Below are positions 16,759 through 25,140 of a DNA stretch of 64,000 nt, piece after piece. The stretch is from Acidobacteriota bacterium (GTDB lineage: Bacteria; Acidobacteriota; UBA6911; RPQK01; JAJDTT01). The position numbers were made by a program, and so were the translations under genes. The notes beneath the pieces are model-generated. The model was not told the DNA's origin. It did no database searches and was given only the letters and a program-made list of their open reading frames with translations. Within the stretch, counting starts at the first letter, position 1. Each line of letters opens with the position of its first letter. The stretch is taken from contig JAPPLF010000003.1 in assembly GCA_028874215.1 (NCBI GenBank), forward strand, positions 25,813-89,812. Reading direction: 5' to 3'.

Positions 16759-16764
16759 AGTCTA
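16759..16764 (-). promoter_or_regulatory. Candidate -10 element TAGACT
   Basis: GTAGTAGACT on the minus strand, 11 nt before the ATG at 16747; no Shine-Dalgarno intervenes. Confidence 0.45.
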
Positions 16765-16847
16765 CTACGGCGGCACGGGCCGTGAGTCAAACCGGCCCGC
16801 AGATTGACACGGCGACCCGGCTCGTCCAGGCTTCGGATCCATCCACG

Positions 16848-17522
16848 ATGGATTTCTTCACCGTCTCCCCGTCCTGCCGGAAAATGGGTCTCCACTCTCG
16901 TGCCCTCCTCTTCCGGGGGGTCGCGATCCAGCCCTCACCGCCCGACTTTCCGGAACGGGTTCTCCGGGCCGCGGAGGTTCTCCGCGCCCGATTTTCCACT
17001 CCCCGGTCGGTCCGGGAGACGGGCCAGGTGGTGGAACTGCACTCCATCTTCCGAGCGGTGGGAGTCAACCCCCGAAAACTGCAGCCGTCCTGCGAAAGGC
17101 TGGTGCAATTGGCCCTGAAGCGGGGCTCCATACCCACCATCAACAACCTGGTGGACACCTACAACCTGGTGAGTCTCAAATGGATCTGTTCCCTGGGAGC
17201 TCACGATCTGGACCGGCTCTCCCCTCCGGTCGAGCTCCGGTTGCTGAACGGGGACGAGACCTTCATTCCCTTGGGCAGCCGGGAGCCGGAATCTTTCGGA
17301 AAAGGCGAATTCGGGTACGTGGACGCCCGGAATCGCTTGATCTGCCGGTTGGACGTCCGCCAGGCCGAGTTCAGCAAGATCACCCCCGGGACCACCAACG
17401 TGCTGCTCATCGTGGGCGCCACCCGCGCTCTCGGCTCCTCCGGTGTGGAACGGATTTTGACCGAGACCGTGGACGAGATCACCGGGGCCTGCGGCGGCAG
17501 CGGCCGGATCCTGGACGGATGA
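16848..17522 (+). CDS. B3/B4 tRNA-binding-domain protein
   Basis: A 224-residue free-standing homologue of the B3/B4 region of phenylalanyl-tRNA synthetase beta chain. Recognisable blocks are FRAVGVNPRKLQPSCERLVQLALKRG, IPTINNLVDTYNLVSLKW and GEFGYVDARNRLICRLDVRQ near the middle, followed by TTNVLLIVGAT. Stand-alone B3/B4 proteins are common and probably edit or bind mischarged tRNA or amino acids, but their function is not firmly established. ATG at 16848 is used; an ATG at 16884 is an alternative. It is 15 bp upstream of the methyltransferase gene, suggesting one transcript. Confidence 0.78.
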   Translation: MDFFTVSPSCRKMGLHSRALLFRGVAIQPSPPDFPERVLRAAEVLRARFSTPRSVRETGQVVELHSIFRAVGVNPRKLQPSCERLVQLALKRGSIPTINNLVDTYNLVSLKWICSLGAHDLDRLSPPVELRLLNGDETFIPLGSREPESFGKGEFGYVDARNRLICRLDVRQAEFSKITPGTTNVLLIVGATRALGSSGVERILTETVDEITGACGGSGRILDG

Positions 17523-17537
17523 CGGGAACCATCGAAT

Positions 17538-18371
17538 ATGACGAGCTTTCGCGACTTCGAGCACGGACGATGGCAGGAGGCCGTCGAGACCTACGCCGGC
17601 TACTGGGCCGGCCTGACCCGGCAGACCGTCCCGCCCCTGTTGGAAGCGCTTCGCGTGACTCGGGAAACCCGCCTCCTGGACGTGAGCTGCGGAACCGGAC
17701 ATGTCGCGGCGGCGGCGGTCTCGGCAGGGGCTTCGGTCGTTGGAGTCGACTTCTCCAGTGAAATGCTGTCCAGGGCCCGACGCCTCCACCCCGCCCTCGA
17801 CTTCCGGCTGGGAGACGCCGAGGATCTGGACTTCCGCGACGGGAGCTTCGACGCCGTGGCCATCAATTTCGGGATGCTCCATTTCCAGCATCCGGAGCGG
17901 GCTCTGGCCCAGGCGTACCGCGTGCTCCGCCCGGGCGGCCGGGCCGCCTACACGGTCTGGGCGCCTCCGGACCAGTCCCGGGCCTTCGAAGTGGTCTACG
18001 GCTCCATCCGGGACTACGGCACCCTGGAGGTCCCGCTGCCGCCCGGGCCGCCCTTCTTCCGTTTCAGCGACCCTGAGGAGTCGCGCCGGATCCTCCTCGA
18101 AACCGGGTTCTGGGAGCCGCGAATCGAGTCGATCCGCCTGACCTGGCGACTCCCTTCGGCGACGGTACTCCTGAGGGCGTTCGAGGAGGGGACAGCCCGC
18201 ACGGGTCCCACGCTATTGGCGCAGCGACCGGCTGACCTGGTCCGGATCCGCGAGGCCATCCTGGAGCGGGCGTCGGCCTACGAAATCGACGGCGGCCTGG
18301 AAGTCCCCATGGTGGCCGTCCTCTGCCGGGGACGAAAGGAGAATAGCCCAGGTGAAGTACGGGTGAGTTGA
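17538..18371 (+). CDS. Class I SAM-dependent methyltransferase
   Basis: A 277-residue methyltransferase of the UbiE/Methyltransf_11 type. SAM-binding motif I is LLDVSCGTGHVAAAA at about residues 38-52, followed by the acidic end of beta2 in VVGVDFSSEML, GDAEDLDF, and the post-motif FDAVAINFGMLHF...VLRPGGRAAYTVW. The C-terminal third is less conserved and should set substrate choice. It is the second gene after the B3/B4 protein. Its stop codon overlaps the TTGACA of the downstream mod-operon promoter, so the two units are separately initiated. Substrate unknown. Confidence 0.85.
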   Translation: MTSFRDFEHGRWQEAVETYAGYWAGLTRQTVPPLLEALRVTRETRLLDVSCGTGHVAAAAVSAGASVVGVDFSSEMLSRARRLHPALDFRLGDAEDLDFRDGSFDAVAINFGMLHFQHPERALAQAYRVLRPGGRAAYTVWAPPDQSRAFEVVYGSIRDYGTLEVPLPPGPPFFRFSDPEESRRILLETGFWEPRIESIRLTWRLPSATVLLRAFEEGTARTGPTLLAQRPADLVRIREAILERASAYEIDGGLEVPMVAVLCRGRKENSPGEVRVS

Positions 18372-18405
18372 CAGCTTAGTATCAGAATTGGATACTTCTG
18401 TATCC
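18368..18405 (+). promoter_or_regulatory. Promoter and palindromic operator of the molybdate locus
   Basis: TTGACA at 18368-18373 and GATACT at 18391-18396 are separated by 17 bp, a good sigma70-type pair. Two overlapping inverted repeats cover the -10: GTATC-N7-GATAC (18379-18395) and GGATAC-TTCT-GTATCC (18390-18405). The ATG at 18406 follows directly, so the transcript would be almost leaderless. Position suggests autorepression by the HTH regulator. Confidence 0.65.
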
Positions 18406-19443
18406 ATGCGAAACAGCCTCTCTCACCGGCGACGGCGTCTGAACTGGTCTCAGCAGGAACTGGCCCGCCGCTCCGGCCTCTCCCGGGCCGCCATCAGCGC
18501 CATCGAGACGGGACGGGTCATTCCTTCCACCGCGGCCGCGCTTTCCCTGGCCCGCGCCTTCGACTGCTCGGTGGAGGAACTCTTCAGCCTGGGCGAAATC
18601 GACGGGCAGCAGGTCGATTGGGCCTGGGAGCCCCGGCGGCAACGGGGCCGTTTCTGGCGGGCGAGAGTCGGCGGCAGGACCCTCGCGTTCCCCACCGAGT
18701 GGACGCTGGCGGGCAGTCTGCGGCATGACGGCGTCTATGGAGAATCCAAGCTCGAGCTGACCCGGCCCATGAACCCGGAGAAGACGCTGGTGGTGGCCGG
18801 GTGCGACCCGTCGGTGGGCTTGCTCTCCTCCCACGTGGGGGCCGATTGCGGGCTCCGGGTCCTTCCCCTGATCCGCTCCAGCCGGGAAGCGATCCGGCTT
18901 CTGGGACGGGGCCTGGTGCACGCGGCCGGCCTTCATTTCGACCATGCCGAGAACCTCCGGGCTGCAGGCGAGGTCCTGGGCGGAAACTTCCATCTCGTCC
19001 GGGTGGCTCGATGGGAGGCGGGCGTGGCTCTGGACCCGGCTCAAAAGGCCGCGTCCATCCGGGAAGTGCTGGCCTCGAACCTGCGCTGGGTCGGCCGTGA
19101 GGAAGGCTCGGCCGCCCGGCAGTGCCTGGATCAGATTCTGGGATCGGGCGAGAAGCCCACCGGCTACCACCGCACGGCCCGCGACCATCATGGCGTCAGC
19201 GAGACCATTCGGACCGGCTGGGCCCAGGCCGGGATCTGCGTCCGCCTGCCGGCGCAGGAACGGGGCCTGCGCTTCCTCAAGGTCCGGGAGGAGAGCTACG
19301 ACCTCTGCTACCGGGCCGACCTGGAGTCCACGCTCCCCATCCGGAGTCTCGTGGAAGTCCTCCGCTCCCGGTCCTATCGAAACGACCTGCAACAACTGCC
19401 CGGCTACGAGGCCGCGGGCGCCGGCGACCGGATCCAGGAATGA
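18406..19443 (+). CDS. XRE-type HTH regulator with periplasmic-binding-like domain
   Basis: A 345-residue fusion. Residues about 5-60 form an XRE helix-turn-helix (WSQQELARRSGLSRAAISAIETGR). After about residue 110 comes a substrate-binding-protein-like domain (PBP_like type) with LVVAGCDPSVGLLSSHV, HAAGLHFD and the C-terminal TGYHRTARDHHGVSETIRTGWAQAGICVRLPA. Such fusions are known as molybdate-responsive regulators in bacteria without ModE. ATG 18406 is preferred over an in-frame TTG at 18388 because the latter lies inside the operator. It overlaps modA by ATGA, supporting a role in molybdate control. Confidence 0.82.
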   Translation: MRNSLSHRRRRLNWSQQELARRSGLSRAAISAIETGRVIPSTAAALSLARAFDCSVEELFSLGEIDGQQVDWAWEPRRQRGRFWRARVGGRTLAFPTEWTLAGSLRHDGVYGESKLELTRPMNPEKTLVVAGCDPSVGLLSSHVGADCGLRVLPLIRSSREAIRLLGRGLVHAAGLHFDHAENLRAAGEVLGGNFHLVRVARWEAGVALDPAQKAASIREVLASNLRWVGREEGSAARQCLDQILGSGEKPTGYHRTARDHHGVSETIRTGWAQAGICVRLPAQERGLRFLKVREESYDLCYRADLESTLPIRSLVEVLRSRSYRNDLQQLPGYEAAGAGDRIQE

Positions 19444-20318
19444 CGGCGCGACGTCTCATGCCGAAACGCTCCCTGCCGAAACGCTTGCGCACGGCCGCCG
19501 CGGTCCTGCTCGCGGCCGCGGCGCCGGCCTGCGGCGTCCGCGAAGAAACCCCTTCTTCCATCCTCTTCTTCGCGGCGGCCAGCACCCAGGACGCCGTCCG
19601 GGAGATCTCCACCCGGTTCGAGGCTGCGAGCCAGGTGCCGGTGACCCTGAATTTCGCCGCCTCGTCGACCCTGGCTCAACAGATCCTGGCCGGCGCCGGA
19701 GGCGATCTGTTCCTCTCCGCCAACGTTCATTGGGTGAAGGAGGTCGTCACCGAGGGCCTGGCTTCCAGGCGGCGGGACCTGTTGGGAAACCGGCTCGTGG
19801 TCATCGCCCCGTCGGGGAGCGGCCTCCAGCTCCGGAAGCCGTCCGACCTGTTGGATCCGAAAATCGCCCGGCTGAGCCTGGCCGACCCCGAGGGCGTCCC
19901 CGCGGGGATCTACGCCCGGGATGCGCTGCAAAGACTCGACCTGTGGCGGCCCCTCCAATCCAAGGTGGTGCGCGGTTCCGACGTGCGCCAGGCCCTGTTC
20001 TTCGTGGAGCGGGGAGAGGCGGAGGCGGGTATCGTCTATGCCACCGATCTGCGGATCTCGGAGGAGGTGCAACCACTCCTGGAACTCGACACCGCCTCGA
20101 GCCGGCCCATCGTGTACCCCCTGATCCTCTTGAAATCTCCCGGCGAGGCGGCCAAGCGTTTCTTCGAGTACCTCTCCTCCCCGGAATCCGCTGAGGTCTT
20201 CCGTCGATTCGGGTTCTCGATACTTGCAGACCAGGCTGCCGGAATCGCGTCCGCGCCGCGGGCCGGGCCGCAAATTGCACCATCGGCGGGGAAAACGCCA
20301 ACCGGAGGCCCATGCTGA
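19440..20318 (+). CDS. modA: Molybdate ABC transporter substrate-binding protein
   Basis: A 292-residue periplasmic molybdate-binding protein, probably a lipoprotein: the leader ends AAAPAC. The binding-cleft signature FAAASTQDAVREI and the following LNFAASSTLAQQILAGAGGDLFLSA are typical of ModA, as is LADPEGVPAGIYARDALQRLDLW. Start is the ATG at 19440 overlapping the regulator stop (ATGA); a second ATG at 19458 would give a tidier leader. The 3' end overlaps modB by 7 nt. It delivers molybdate to ModB/ModC. Confidence 0.92.
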   Translation: MTARRLMPKRSLPKRLRTAAAVLLAAAAPACGVREETPSSILFFAAASTQDAVREISTRFEAASQVPVTLNFAASSTLAQQILAGAGGDLFLSANVHWVKEVVTEGLASRRRDLLGNRLVVIAPSGSGLQLRKPSDLLDPKIARLSLADPEGVPAGIYARDALQRLDLWRPLQSKVVRGSDVRQALFFVERGEAEAGIVYATDLRISEEVQPLLELDTASSRPIVYPLILLKSPGEAAKRFFEYLSSPESAEVFRRFGFSILADQAAGIASAPRAGPQIAPSAGKTPTGGPC

Positions 20319-20998
20319 CCGAACCGGAGTGGAACGCCGTCGTCACCAGCCTCAAGGTGGCCACCGCCTCTGTGGCCCTGGGCCTGCCGTTCGCCATCGG
20401 CCTGGGCTACTTCCTGGCCCGGTGGAGGTCGGCCGGCAAATGGATCGTGGAGACGGTGGTGAACCTTCCCCTGGTATTGCCGCCGGTGGTCACCGGCTAT
20501 CTTCTCCTGCTCCTGATGGGGCGAAACGGCCCCCTGGGCCGGCTGCTGGACGAGTTTCTGGGCTGGCGGGTGGTCTTCACCTGGTACGCCGCGGTTGCCG
20601 CGGGAGCCATCGTGAGCTTTCCACTGATGGTCAGGACGATCCGCGTCTCGTTCCGGAGCGTGGACACGCGCCTGGAGGAGGCGGCTCGAAGCCTGGGCCG
20701 GAGCCGGCTCTCCACCTTCTACCGGGTCAGCCTGCCGCTGGCCCTGCGGGGAATCGTGGCCGGCTCGGTGCTGGGCTTCGCCCGCACCCTGGGCGAATTC
20801 GGCGCCACCATCATGGTGGCCGGCAACATCCCGGGACAGACCCAGACCATTCCCACCGCCATCTATTCCCTGGTGCAAAGCCCGGGCGGGTGGGACCGGA
20901 GCAAACGCCTGCTGTTGGTGTCCATCCTGCTGGCCTGCGTCACGCTGGCGGCCAGCGAGATCCTGGAACGGAGACGGGAACGCCATGAGCTATCTTGA
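20312..20998 (+). CDS. modB: Molybdate ABC transporter permease
   Basis: A 228-residue inner-membrane permease of the CysTW/ModB type with five to six helices. The cytoplasmic EAA loop that contacts ModC is clear: EEAARSLGRSRLSTFYRVSL. NLPLVLPPVVTGYLLLLLMGRNGPLG is diagnostic of ModB. ATG at 20312 overlaps modA and the end overlaps modC by 14 nt. Confidence 0.93.
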   Translation: MLTEPEWNAVVTSLKVATASVALGLPFAIGLGYFLARWRSAGKWIVETVVNLPLVLPPVVTGYLLLLLMGRNGPLGRLLDEFLGWRVVFTWYAAVAAGAIVSFPLMVRTIRVSFRSVDTRLEEAARSLGRSRLSTFYRVSLPLALRGIVAGSVLGFARTLGEFGATIMVAGNIPGQTQTIPTAIYSLVQSPGGWDRSKRLLLVSILLACVTLAASEILERRRERHELS

Positions 20999-21653
20999 CT
21001 TCCGGGCCAGCCACCGGTTCTCCACCGGGTTCCTTCTTGAGGCCGAGTTCGAGACGGACCAGTTGGTGACGGCTCTCTGCGGCCCCTCCGGGAGCGGAAA
21101 AACCACAATTCTGGAGATGATCGCGGGTCTGAAGCAACCTCAGCAGGGACGCATCGAAGTCGGCCGCAAAGTGGTCCTGGACCGGCAGCGGCGAATCATG
21201 GTGCCTCCCGAGCGGCGCCGCATCGGGTTCGTCTTCCAGGACCGGCGCCTGTTCCCGCACCTCACCGTGGAGAGCAACCTCCGCTTCGGCCGCAGGCAAA
21301 ATGGAAGGCCGGGGGACGGGATCCGCTTCGACCGGCTGGTGGAGGTCCTGGATCTGGAGCGCCTGCTGAAACGCTACCCCCGTAACCTCTCGGGCGGTGA
21401 GCAGCAACGGGTGGCGTTGGGCCGGGCCCTGCTGATCCACCCGGAATTCCTGCTCCTGGACGAACCCACGGCGGCGCTGGACGAACCCCTGCGGGACCGC
21501 ATCCTGGACTACATTGCGCGGGTCATCGACGAGTGGCGAATCCCCACGCTGATCGTGAGTCACGTCCGCGAGGCGGTCCTCCGCCTAGCCAGCCGAACGA
21601 TCCTGCTCAACCAAGGCCGGATCGTCACTTCCGGGTCGGCGTCGTTACTGTAA
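20985..21653 (+). CDS. modC: Molybdate ABC transporter ATP-binding protein, short form
   Basis: A 222-residue ABC ATPase that powers ModB. Walker A GPSGSGKT is at 33-40, the Q-loop in FVFQDRRLF near 85, the signature LSGGEQ at 135-140, Walker B FLLLDEP at about 155-161, and the switch His in VSHVREAV. E. coli ModC is about 352 residues; this protein stops right after the ATPase core, so the C-terminal TOBE/Mop molybdate-sensing domain is absent. Sensing may instead be done by the fused HTH regulator at the head of the operon. Last gene of the mod unit. Confidence 0.9.
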   Translation: MSYLDFRASHRFSTGFLLEAEFETDQLVTALCGPSGSGKTTILEMIAGLKQPQQGRIEVGRKVVLDRQRRIMVPPERRRIGFVFQDRRLFPHLTVESNLRFGRRQNGRPGDGIRFDRLVEVLDLERLLKRYPRNLSGGEQQRVALGRALLIHPEFLLLDEPTAALDEPLRDRILDYIARVIDEWRIPTLIVSHVREAVLRLASRTILLNQGRIVTSGSASLL

Positions 21654-21805
21654 GAGGGGACGAAAACAGCCGGGTTTGCGGAGGAGGCTCGACAATTCCA
21701 CACGCCCTCCCCGCGACCGCCGATTCGCAAGATCGACCCGTTGGGACGATGGTATACACTAGCCAAAATCAACAGCGCTCGAATCTGCATCCCAAGGAGA
21801 TCGGC

Positions 21806-22675
21806 ATGAAATCTCTTCCCGAGAGCTACTTCGCCGCACGAGGTTTCCGGGAAACTTCATATGAATCGCTGAACCAGGCTCTGATGCTCGTTCTCGAACA
21901 GATGGAGCCGACGGTCTATGGCGACGTCACTCGGGAAATGCGGGCCGTGGAGCAAGACGTCCCTCGTCAAGGCTGTCTGGTCCTGGAACCGCAGCCGGAG
22001 CCTGATCCACTGGCTCAGACCACCGTCCAATCTGCCGCGAAACATGCCCTGATGCTCGTTCTCGAACAAATGGAACCGACGGTCTACGGCAACGCCACTC
22101 GAGAGCTGACGGTCGAGGAGCAGGACGTCCTTCGTCAAGGGGGTCTGGTCCTGGAGCCGCAGCCGGGGCCTGATCCACTGGCTCAGACCACCGTCAAATA
22201 TGCCGCCATCGTCACGCGGAGCCTTTCGAGCAAGGCTGCGAGCCGTCGGCTCGGACTGAGCCCGGGCCGGATTCGCCAGATGATCGGAGATCGATCGCTG
22301 TACAGCTTTCTGATCGGCCATCGCCGTTACGTTCCGGACTTCCAGTTTCAGGGTAACCGGTTGGTGTCCAACATCGCGGGAGTCAACAAGGCGCTCCCGA
22401 GTGATCTGCATCCTGTTGAGGTGTACAACTGGTACCACTTGCCGAATCTGGATCTGTACCTGGATGAGGACATCGATCACACCATCCGACCACTGGAATG
22501 GCTGAAGGGAGGATACGACGCCGAGCGAGTGGTGTTTCTCGCCAACCGCATGAGGGGGCGCCATGGCCAAACTTCCGAACAGACCAGATCCGGTCAGACT
22601 CCAGCGCCTTCCTCCGAGCTTGGTCTCACTTCGCAGCGGGACTCCGCTACACCGAATCTATCGGCGCGGCGGTGA
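21806..22675 (+). CDS. RES-associated antitoxin with internal duplication
   Basis: A 289-residue protein preceding a RES-domain toxin. The ATG at 21806 has AAGGAGAT upstream. The body (about residues 130-250) has an HTH-like segment SKAASRRLGLSPGRIRQMI, then YSFLIGHRRYVPDFQF and a C-terminal RPLEWLKGGYDAERVVFLA resembling the Xre/DUF2384 antitoxin tail. Two 56-residue repeats precede it, each beginning ALMLVLEQMEPTVYG and ending with PDPLAQTTV, encoded by a 168-bp tandem duplication. The final about 38 residues overlap the toxin start by 113 nt and look like run-on sequence, hinting at a frameshift or lost stop. It should neutralise the toxin and repress the operon. Confidence 0.75.
   Translation: MKSLPESYFAARGFRETSYESLNQALMLVLEQMEPTVYGDVTREMRAVEQDVPRQGCLVLEPQPEPDPLAQTTVQSAAKHALMLVLEQMEPTVYGNATRELTVEEQDVLRQGGLVLEPQPGPDPLAQTTVKYAAIVTRSLSSKAASRRLGLSPGRIRQMIGDRSLYSFLIGHRRYVPDFQFQGNRLVSNIAGVNKALPSDLHPVEVYNWYHLPNLDLYLDEDIDHTIRPLEWLKGGYDAERVVFLANRMRGRHGQTSEQTRSGQTPAPSSELGLTSQRDSATPNLSARR
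21878..22213. repeat. 168-bp in-frame tandem duplication
   Basis: Copies at 21878-22045 and 22046-22213 within the antitoxin gene. They are nearly identical over long stretches (for example CTGATGCTCGTTCTCGAACA) with scattered mainly conservative changes, so the duplication is recent on the scale of the locus yet old enough to have diverged. Confidence 0.9.
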
Positions 22676-23201
22676 CCATCCGACCCAGTGGCGCCGGTTC
22701 CGACACTACGGGCCGACCTCGGCTCGTTTCGATCACCACCACCCCGACGACGCGGAGAGATCTCAAGAACAGACGCGCGGCATCCTCTATCTTGCCGTCG
22801 ATGTTTCGACTGCGCTGGCGGAAGTCTTCCAAGAACGGCGGACCGTCGACAGATTTCTTCAGCGGCCCTGGCTGGTGTCATTCAAGCTGGCTAACGACCT
22901 GTCATTGCTCGATCTGACCGGCACTTTCTGCGTCCGAGCCGGCGGTTCCATGAAACTGGTCAGCGGACCGGCCATCTACTCCCAGAACTGGTCGCGTGCG
23001 TTGTACGAACGCTACGGCAGCATACATGGGCTCTACTACCCCTCCTCGCTCACCAATCGGCCTGTGATCGCACTCTATGAACGCGCCCTCGCCGTCAATC
23101 CGTTCCCGGAGACACCCGGCTTCCACGGCGAGTTGAGCAGCCCGATGTTGATCGAGCCGATCCGACATGCATGTCGGAAGATTGGTTACGAATTCCTCTG
23201 A
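22563..23201 (+). CDS. RES-domain toxin
   Basis: A 212-residue RES-domain protein, the toxin of RES/Xre modules, which in studied cases deplete cellular NAD+. Family residues are visible: Arg31 in LHRIYRRG, Tyr49 with Arg55 in RHYGPTSARFD, Glu87 in STALAEVFQE, and the serine in GLYYPSSL. The ATG at 22563 has GAGGGGGCGCC upstream. It overlaps the antitoxin frame by 113 nt, which is unusually long, implying coupled translation or a disrupted antitoxin end. Confidence 0.85.
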   Translation: MAKLPNRPDPVRLQRLPPSLVSLRSGTPLHRIYRRGGDHPTQWRRFRHYGPTSARFDHHHPDDAERSQEQTRGILYLAVDVSTALAEVFQERRTVDRFLQRPWLVSFKLANDLSLLDLTGTFCVRAGGSMKLVSGPAIYSQNWSRALYERYGSIHGLYYPSSLTNRPVIALYERALAVNPFPETPGFHGELSSPMLIEPIRHACRKIGYEFL

Positions 23202-23258
23202 ACGACTCCCGCGGGGGAGGTTTTCTCCTCGGGAGATGCCATGACGGCAAGCTCGATC

Positions 23259-24926
23259 CTACTGAAACCGGAAGGAATAGAACTTGCCGTTGCGCAGGTG
23301 GAAACGCAATTGAACCGGCTGGCCGGCCAGGGCCGACAGATCGGACGATCCGGCCCAGGAGACCGGTTGGGCGGCGACGGTGCGGGTGACCGGATCCATC
23401 TCCTCCAGACCGAAACCCTCCAGCGGTTCTCCTTGAGAGTTCAGCACCTCCACCCTCAGGGAAGAGTGGTGGTCCACGCCGGCCGACCCTTTTTGCGAGT
23501 CCTCGAAGCTCACCAGCAGGCGGCTTCCTTCGAATATCAGCGGGCGGGTGGTCACCGTCCCCGGATTGGGACCGGCGTCCAGCGAGACGAAGCCGTCCAG
23601 GGGAAGGGTGGCCAGTCCCACAGCCGCCTCGGCGTTCTCTCCCTCCGCCAACAAATCCTCCACGCCGTGGCGCCAGTTGACGCCCAGGTAGAAGAACCAG
23701 ATCGTGCCGTCGTGCACGATGGGCTGCCGGACATAGACGCAGCCGTCGTCCCACGTGCCGTTGGCTCCAAGCGGAATGAAGGGGCCCCGGTCCGGGAGGC
23801 GCAGAAATTCGCGGCCGGCGCGGCTGTAGGCGAAATGGCTCTCCATGGTCAGGCTGTTGGTTCGGAACACCCAGGGAAACCCCAGGTAGATTCCTTCGTA
23901 GAGCAGAGCCGGCATGCCGTAGAACTGGAGGTCCGCCGGATCCATCGAATCGGGAATCAACGCCGGTTCGATGGGCGACCAGTGAACGAAGTCGTCGCTG
24001 GACGAGAAACCGATGGTCCGGATCCGGCGGTTTCCCGCGGCAGGCGCCAACTGGTCGAGCGTGTGGGAGGGCAGGCTGGCGGCTCGAACCTCGGTTGGAA
24101 TGGATTCGTAGGCTGCGACGGCCTCCTGGTAGTCCTTCCATCCGGGCCGCAGATAGGCCACGTACTTCGTCCGGGAAGGGTCCCAACCCAGGACGGTGTG
24201 AGTGTCGCCCGTCCCCATCATGACCGGGTTTCCCGGATACTCGTTCCAGGCGAGCCCGTCAGGCGAAAAGTAGAGGCAGATGCCGATCTTTCCGTTTGCC
24301 GCCCGGGCGTAACCCAGGGCCTTGTAGCGCCGGTCCGGATCCTGTTCCCTGTGGTCCCGGAACGCGTTGGGTGCGCGGCCCGAGTTGTAGAGCCCGCCTT
24401 CGGAGCGGACCGACCGGTCCGAAATGATGTTGTTGCGGGTCGAGCCCTCGAACTCCACCAGACCCAGCTCGGGTCTCTCCCAGCGAACCCCGTCCCGGGA
24501 GACGGCGTAACAGGACAGGTCCAGTTGCTCCTGGTAATTGCTGGCGCGAAGCAGGCTCTCGTATTCCTCCAGTGGTCCGGGAGGCCGCTCGGCCGTGATC
24601 AGACTGGGGACGTACCACATCTTGAAGAGGGCGTCCTGGGGATCGTAGATCACGGAGCTCACGGCGGCGAAGTTTCCTTCCCACTTGCGCTCCGGCCTCA
24701 ACACCGGTCCTCCGGGATGCTTGACCGGCCGGTTCAGGACCCGGGAGACGGACGACATGGTCTCCACGATGTGGTCGTCGATGAAGAGCTGCTTGACGGA
24801 GCCGATCCGGACCGGCTCCCGGTCCCGGGACGGATGCGAAGAGCATCCGGCCAATCCGGCCACGATGAGGACGGCAGCAGCCGCCAGACACCCATTCTCC
24901 AGCGAGCTTCTCCCGTTGCAGGTCAT
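23259..24926 (-). CDS. Lipoprotein, predicted five-bladed-propeller glycosidase-like
   Basis: A 555-residue lipoprotein (lipobox LAGC at about residue 28). After the leader comes IGSVKQLFIDDHIVETM, nearly the same opening as the protein at 48492-49985 (IGSQKQFFIDDYLIESM), so the two are paralogues. The repeated D-G-W/L-x-W and KMWYVPSLI patterns resemble GH32/43/62-type five-bladed propellers, where acidic residues of successive blades act on glycosides, but the catalytic residues were not assigned. A C-terminal beta domain of about 120 residues may bind carbohydrate (LRFHLRNGKFYSFRFQ). TAGACT ends 7 nt before the ATG, suggesting a leaderless mRNA. Confidence 0.7.
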   Translation of the reverse strand: MTCNGRSSLENGCLAAAAVLIVAGLAGCSSHPSRDREPVRIGSVKQLFIDDHIVETMSSVSRVLNRPVKHPGGPVLRPERKWEGNFAAVSSVIYDPQDALFKMWYVPSLITAERPPGPLEEYESLLRASNYQEQLDLSCYAVSRDGVRWERPELGLVEFEGSTRNNIISDRSVRSEGGLYNSGRAPNAFRDHREQDPDRRYKALGYARAANGKIGICLYFSPDGLAWNEYPGNPVMMGTGDTHTVLGWDPSRTKYVAYLRPGWKDYQEAVAAYESIPTEVRAASLPSHTLDQLAPAAGNRRIRTIGFSSSDDFVHWSPIEPALIPDSMDPADLQFYGMPALLYEGIYLGFPWVFRTNSLTMESHFAYSRAGREFLRLPDRGPFIPLGANGTWDDGCVYVRQPIVHDGTIWFFYLGVNWRHGVEDLLAEGENAEAAVGLATLPLDGFVSLDAGPNPGTVTTRPLIFEGSRLLVSFEDSQKGSAGVDHHSSLRVEVLNSQGEPLEGFGLEEMDPVTRTVAAQPVSWAGSSDLSALAGQPVQLRFHLRNGKFYSFRFQ

Positions 24927-24933
24927 GCGGCGC

Positions 24934-24939
24934 AGTCTA
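24934..24939 (-). promoter_or_regulatory. Candidate -10 element TAGACT
   Basis: Minus-strand TAGACT only 7 nt before the ATG at 24926, the spacing expected if transcription begins at the start codon. Confidence 0.5.
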
Positions 24940-24973
24940 CCGCACCCACGTGTCCGGAAGTAGATGCCAGGAT

Positions 24974-25052
24974 GGGGCCGGCGGTTTCCCAGCCGCCGAT
25001 TCTTATTACCAAAGCAAACGAGGGAAACCGGGCGATTGGAAATCATCCCTCC
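24974..25052. repeat. 80-bp paired-hairpin element
   Basis: Same plan as the units at 13700-13864: a left hairpin GGCGG/CCGCC around TTTCCCAG, a diverged spacer, then ACCGGGCGATTGGAAATC and a CCCTCC tail. Ends are conserved while the centre is not. It lies between divergent genes. Confidence 0.75.
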
Positions 25053-25140
25053 CACGCCGTGCCGTTCCCATCGGTGGAAACGGACACGGCGCACTTGCCA
25101 CGGACCGGCCGGCATGTTGCCATGGAACCGAGGTGATTCC

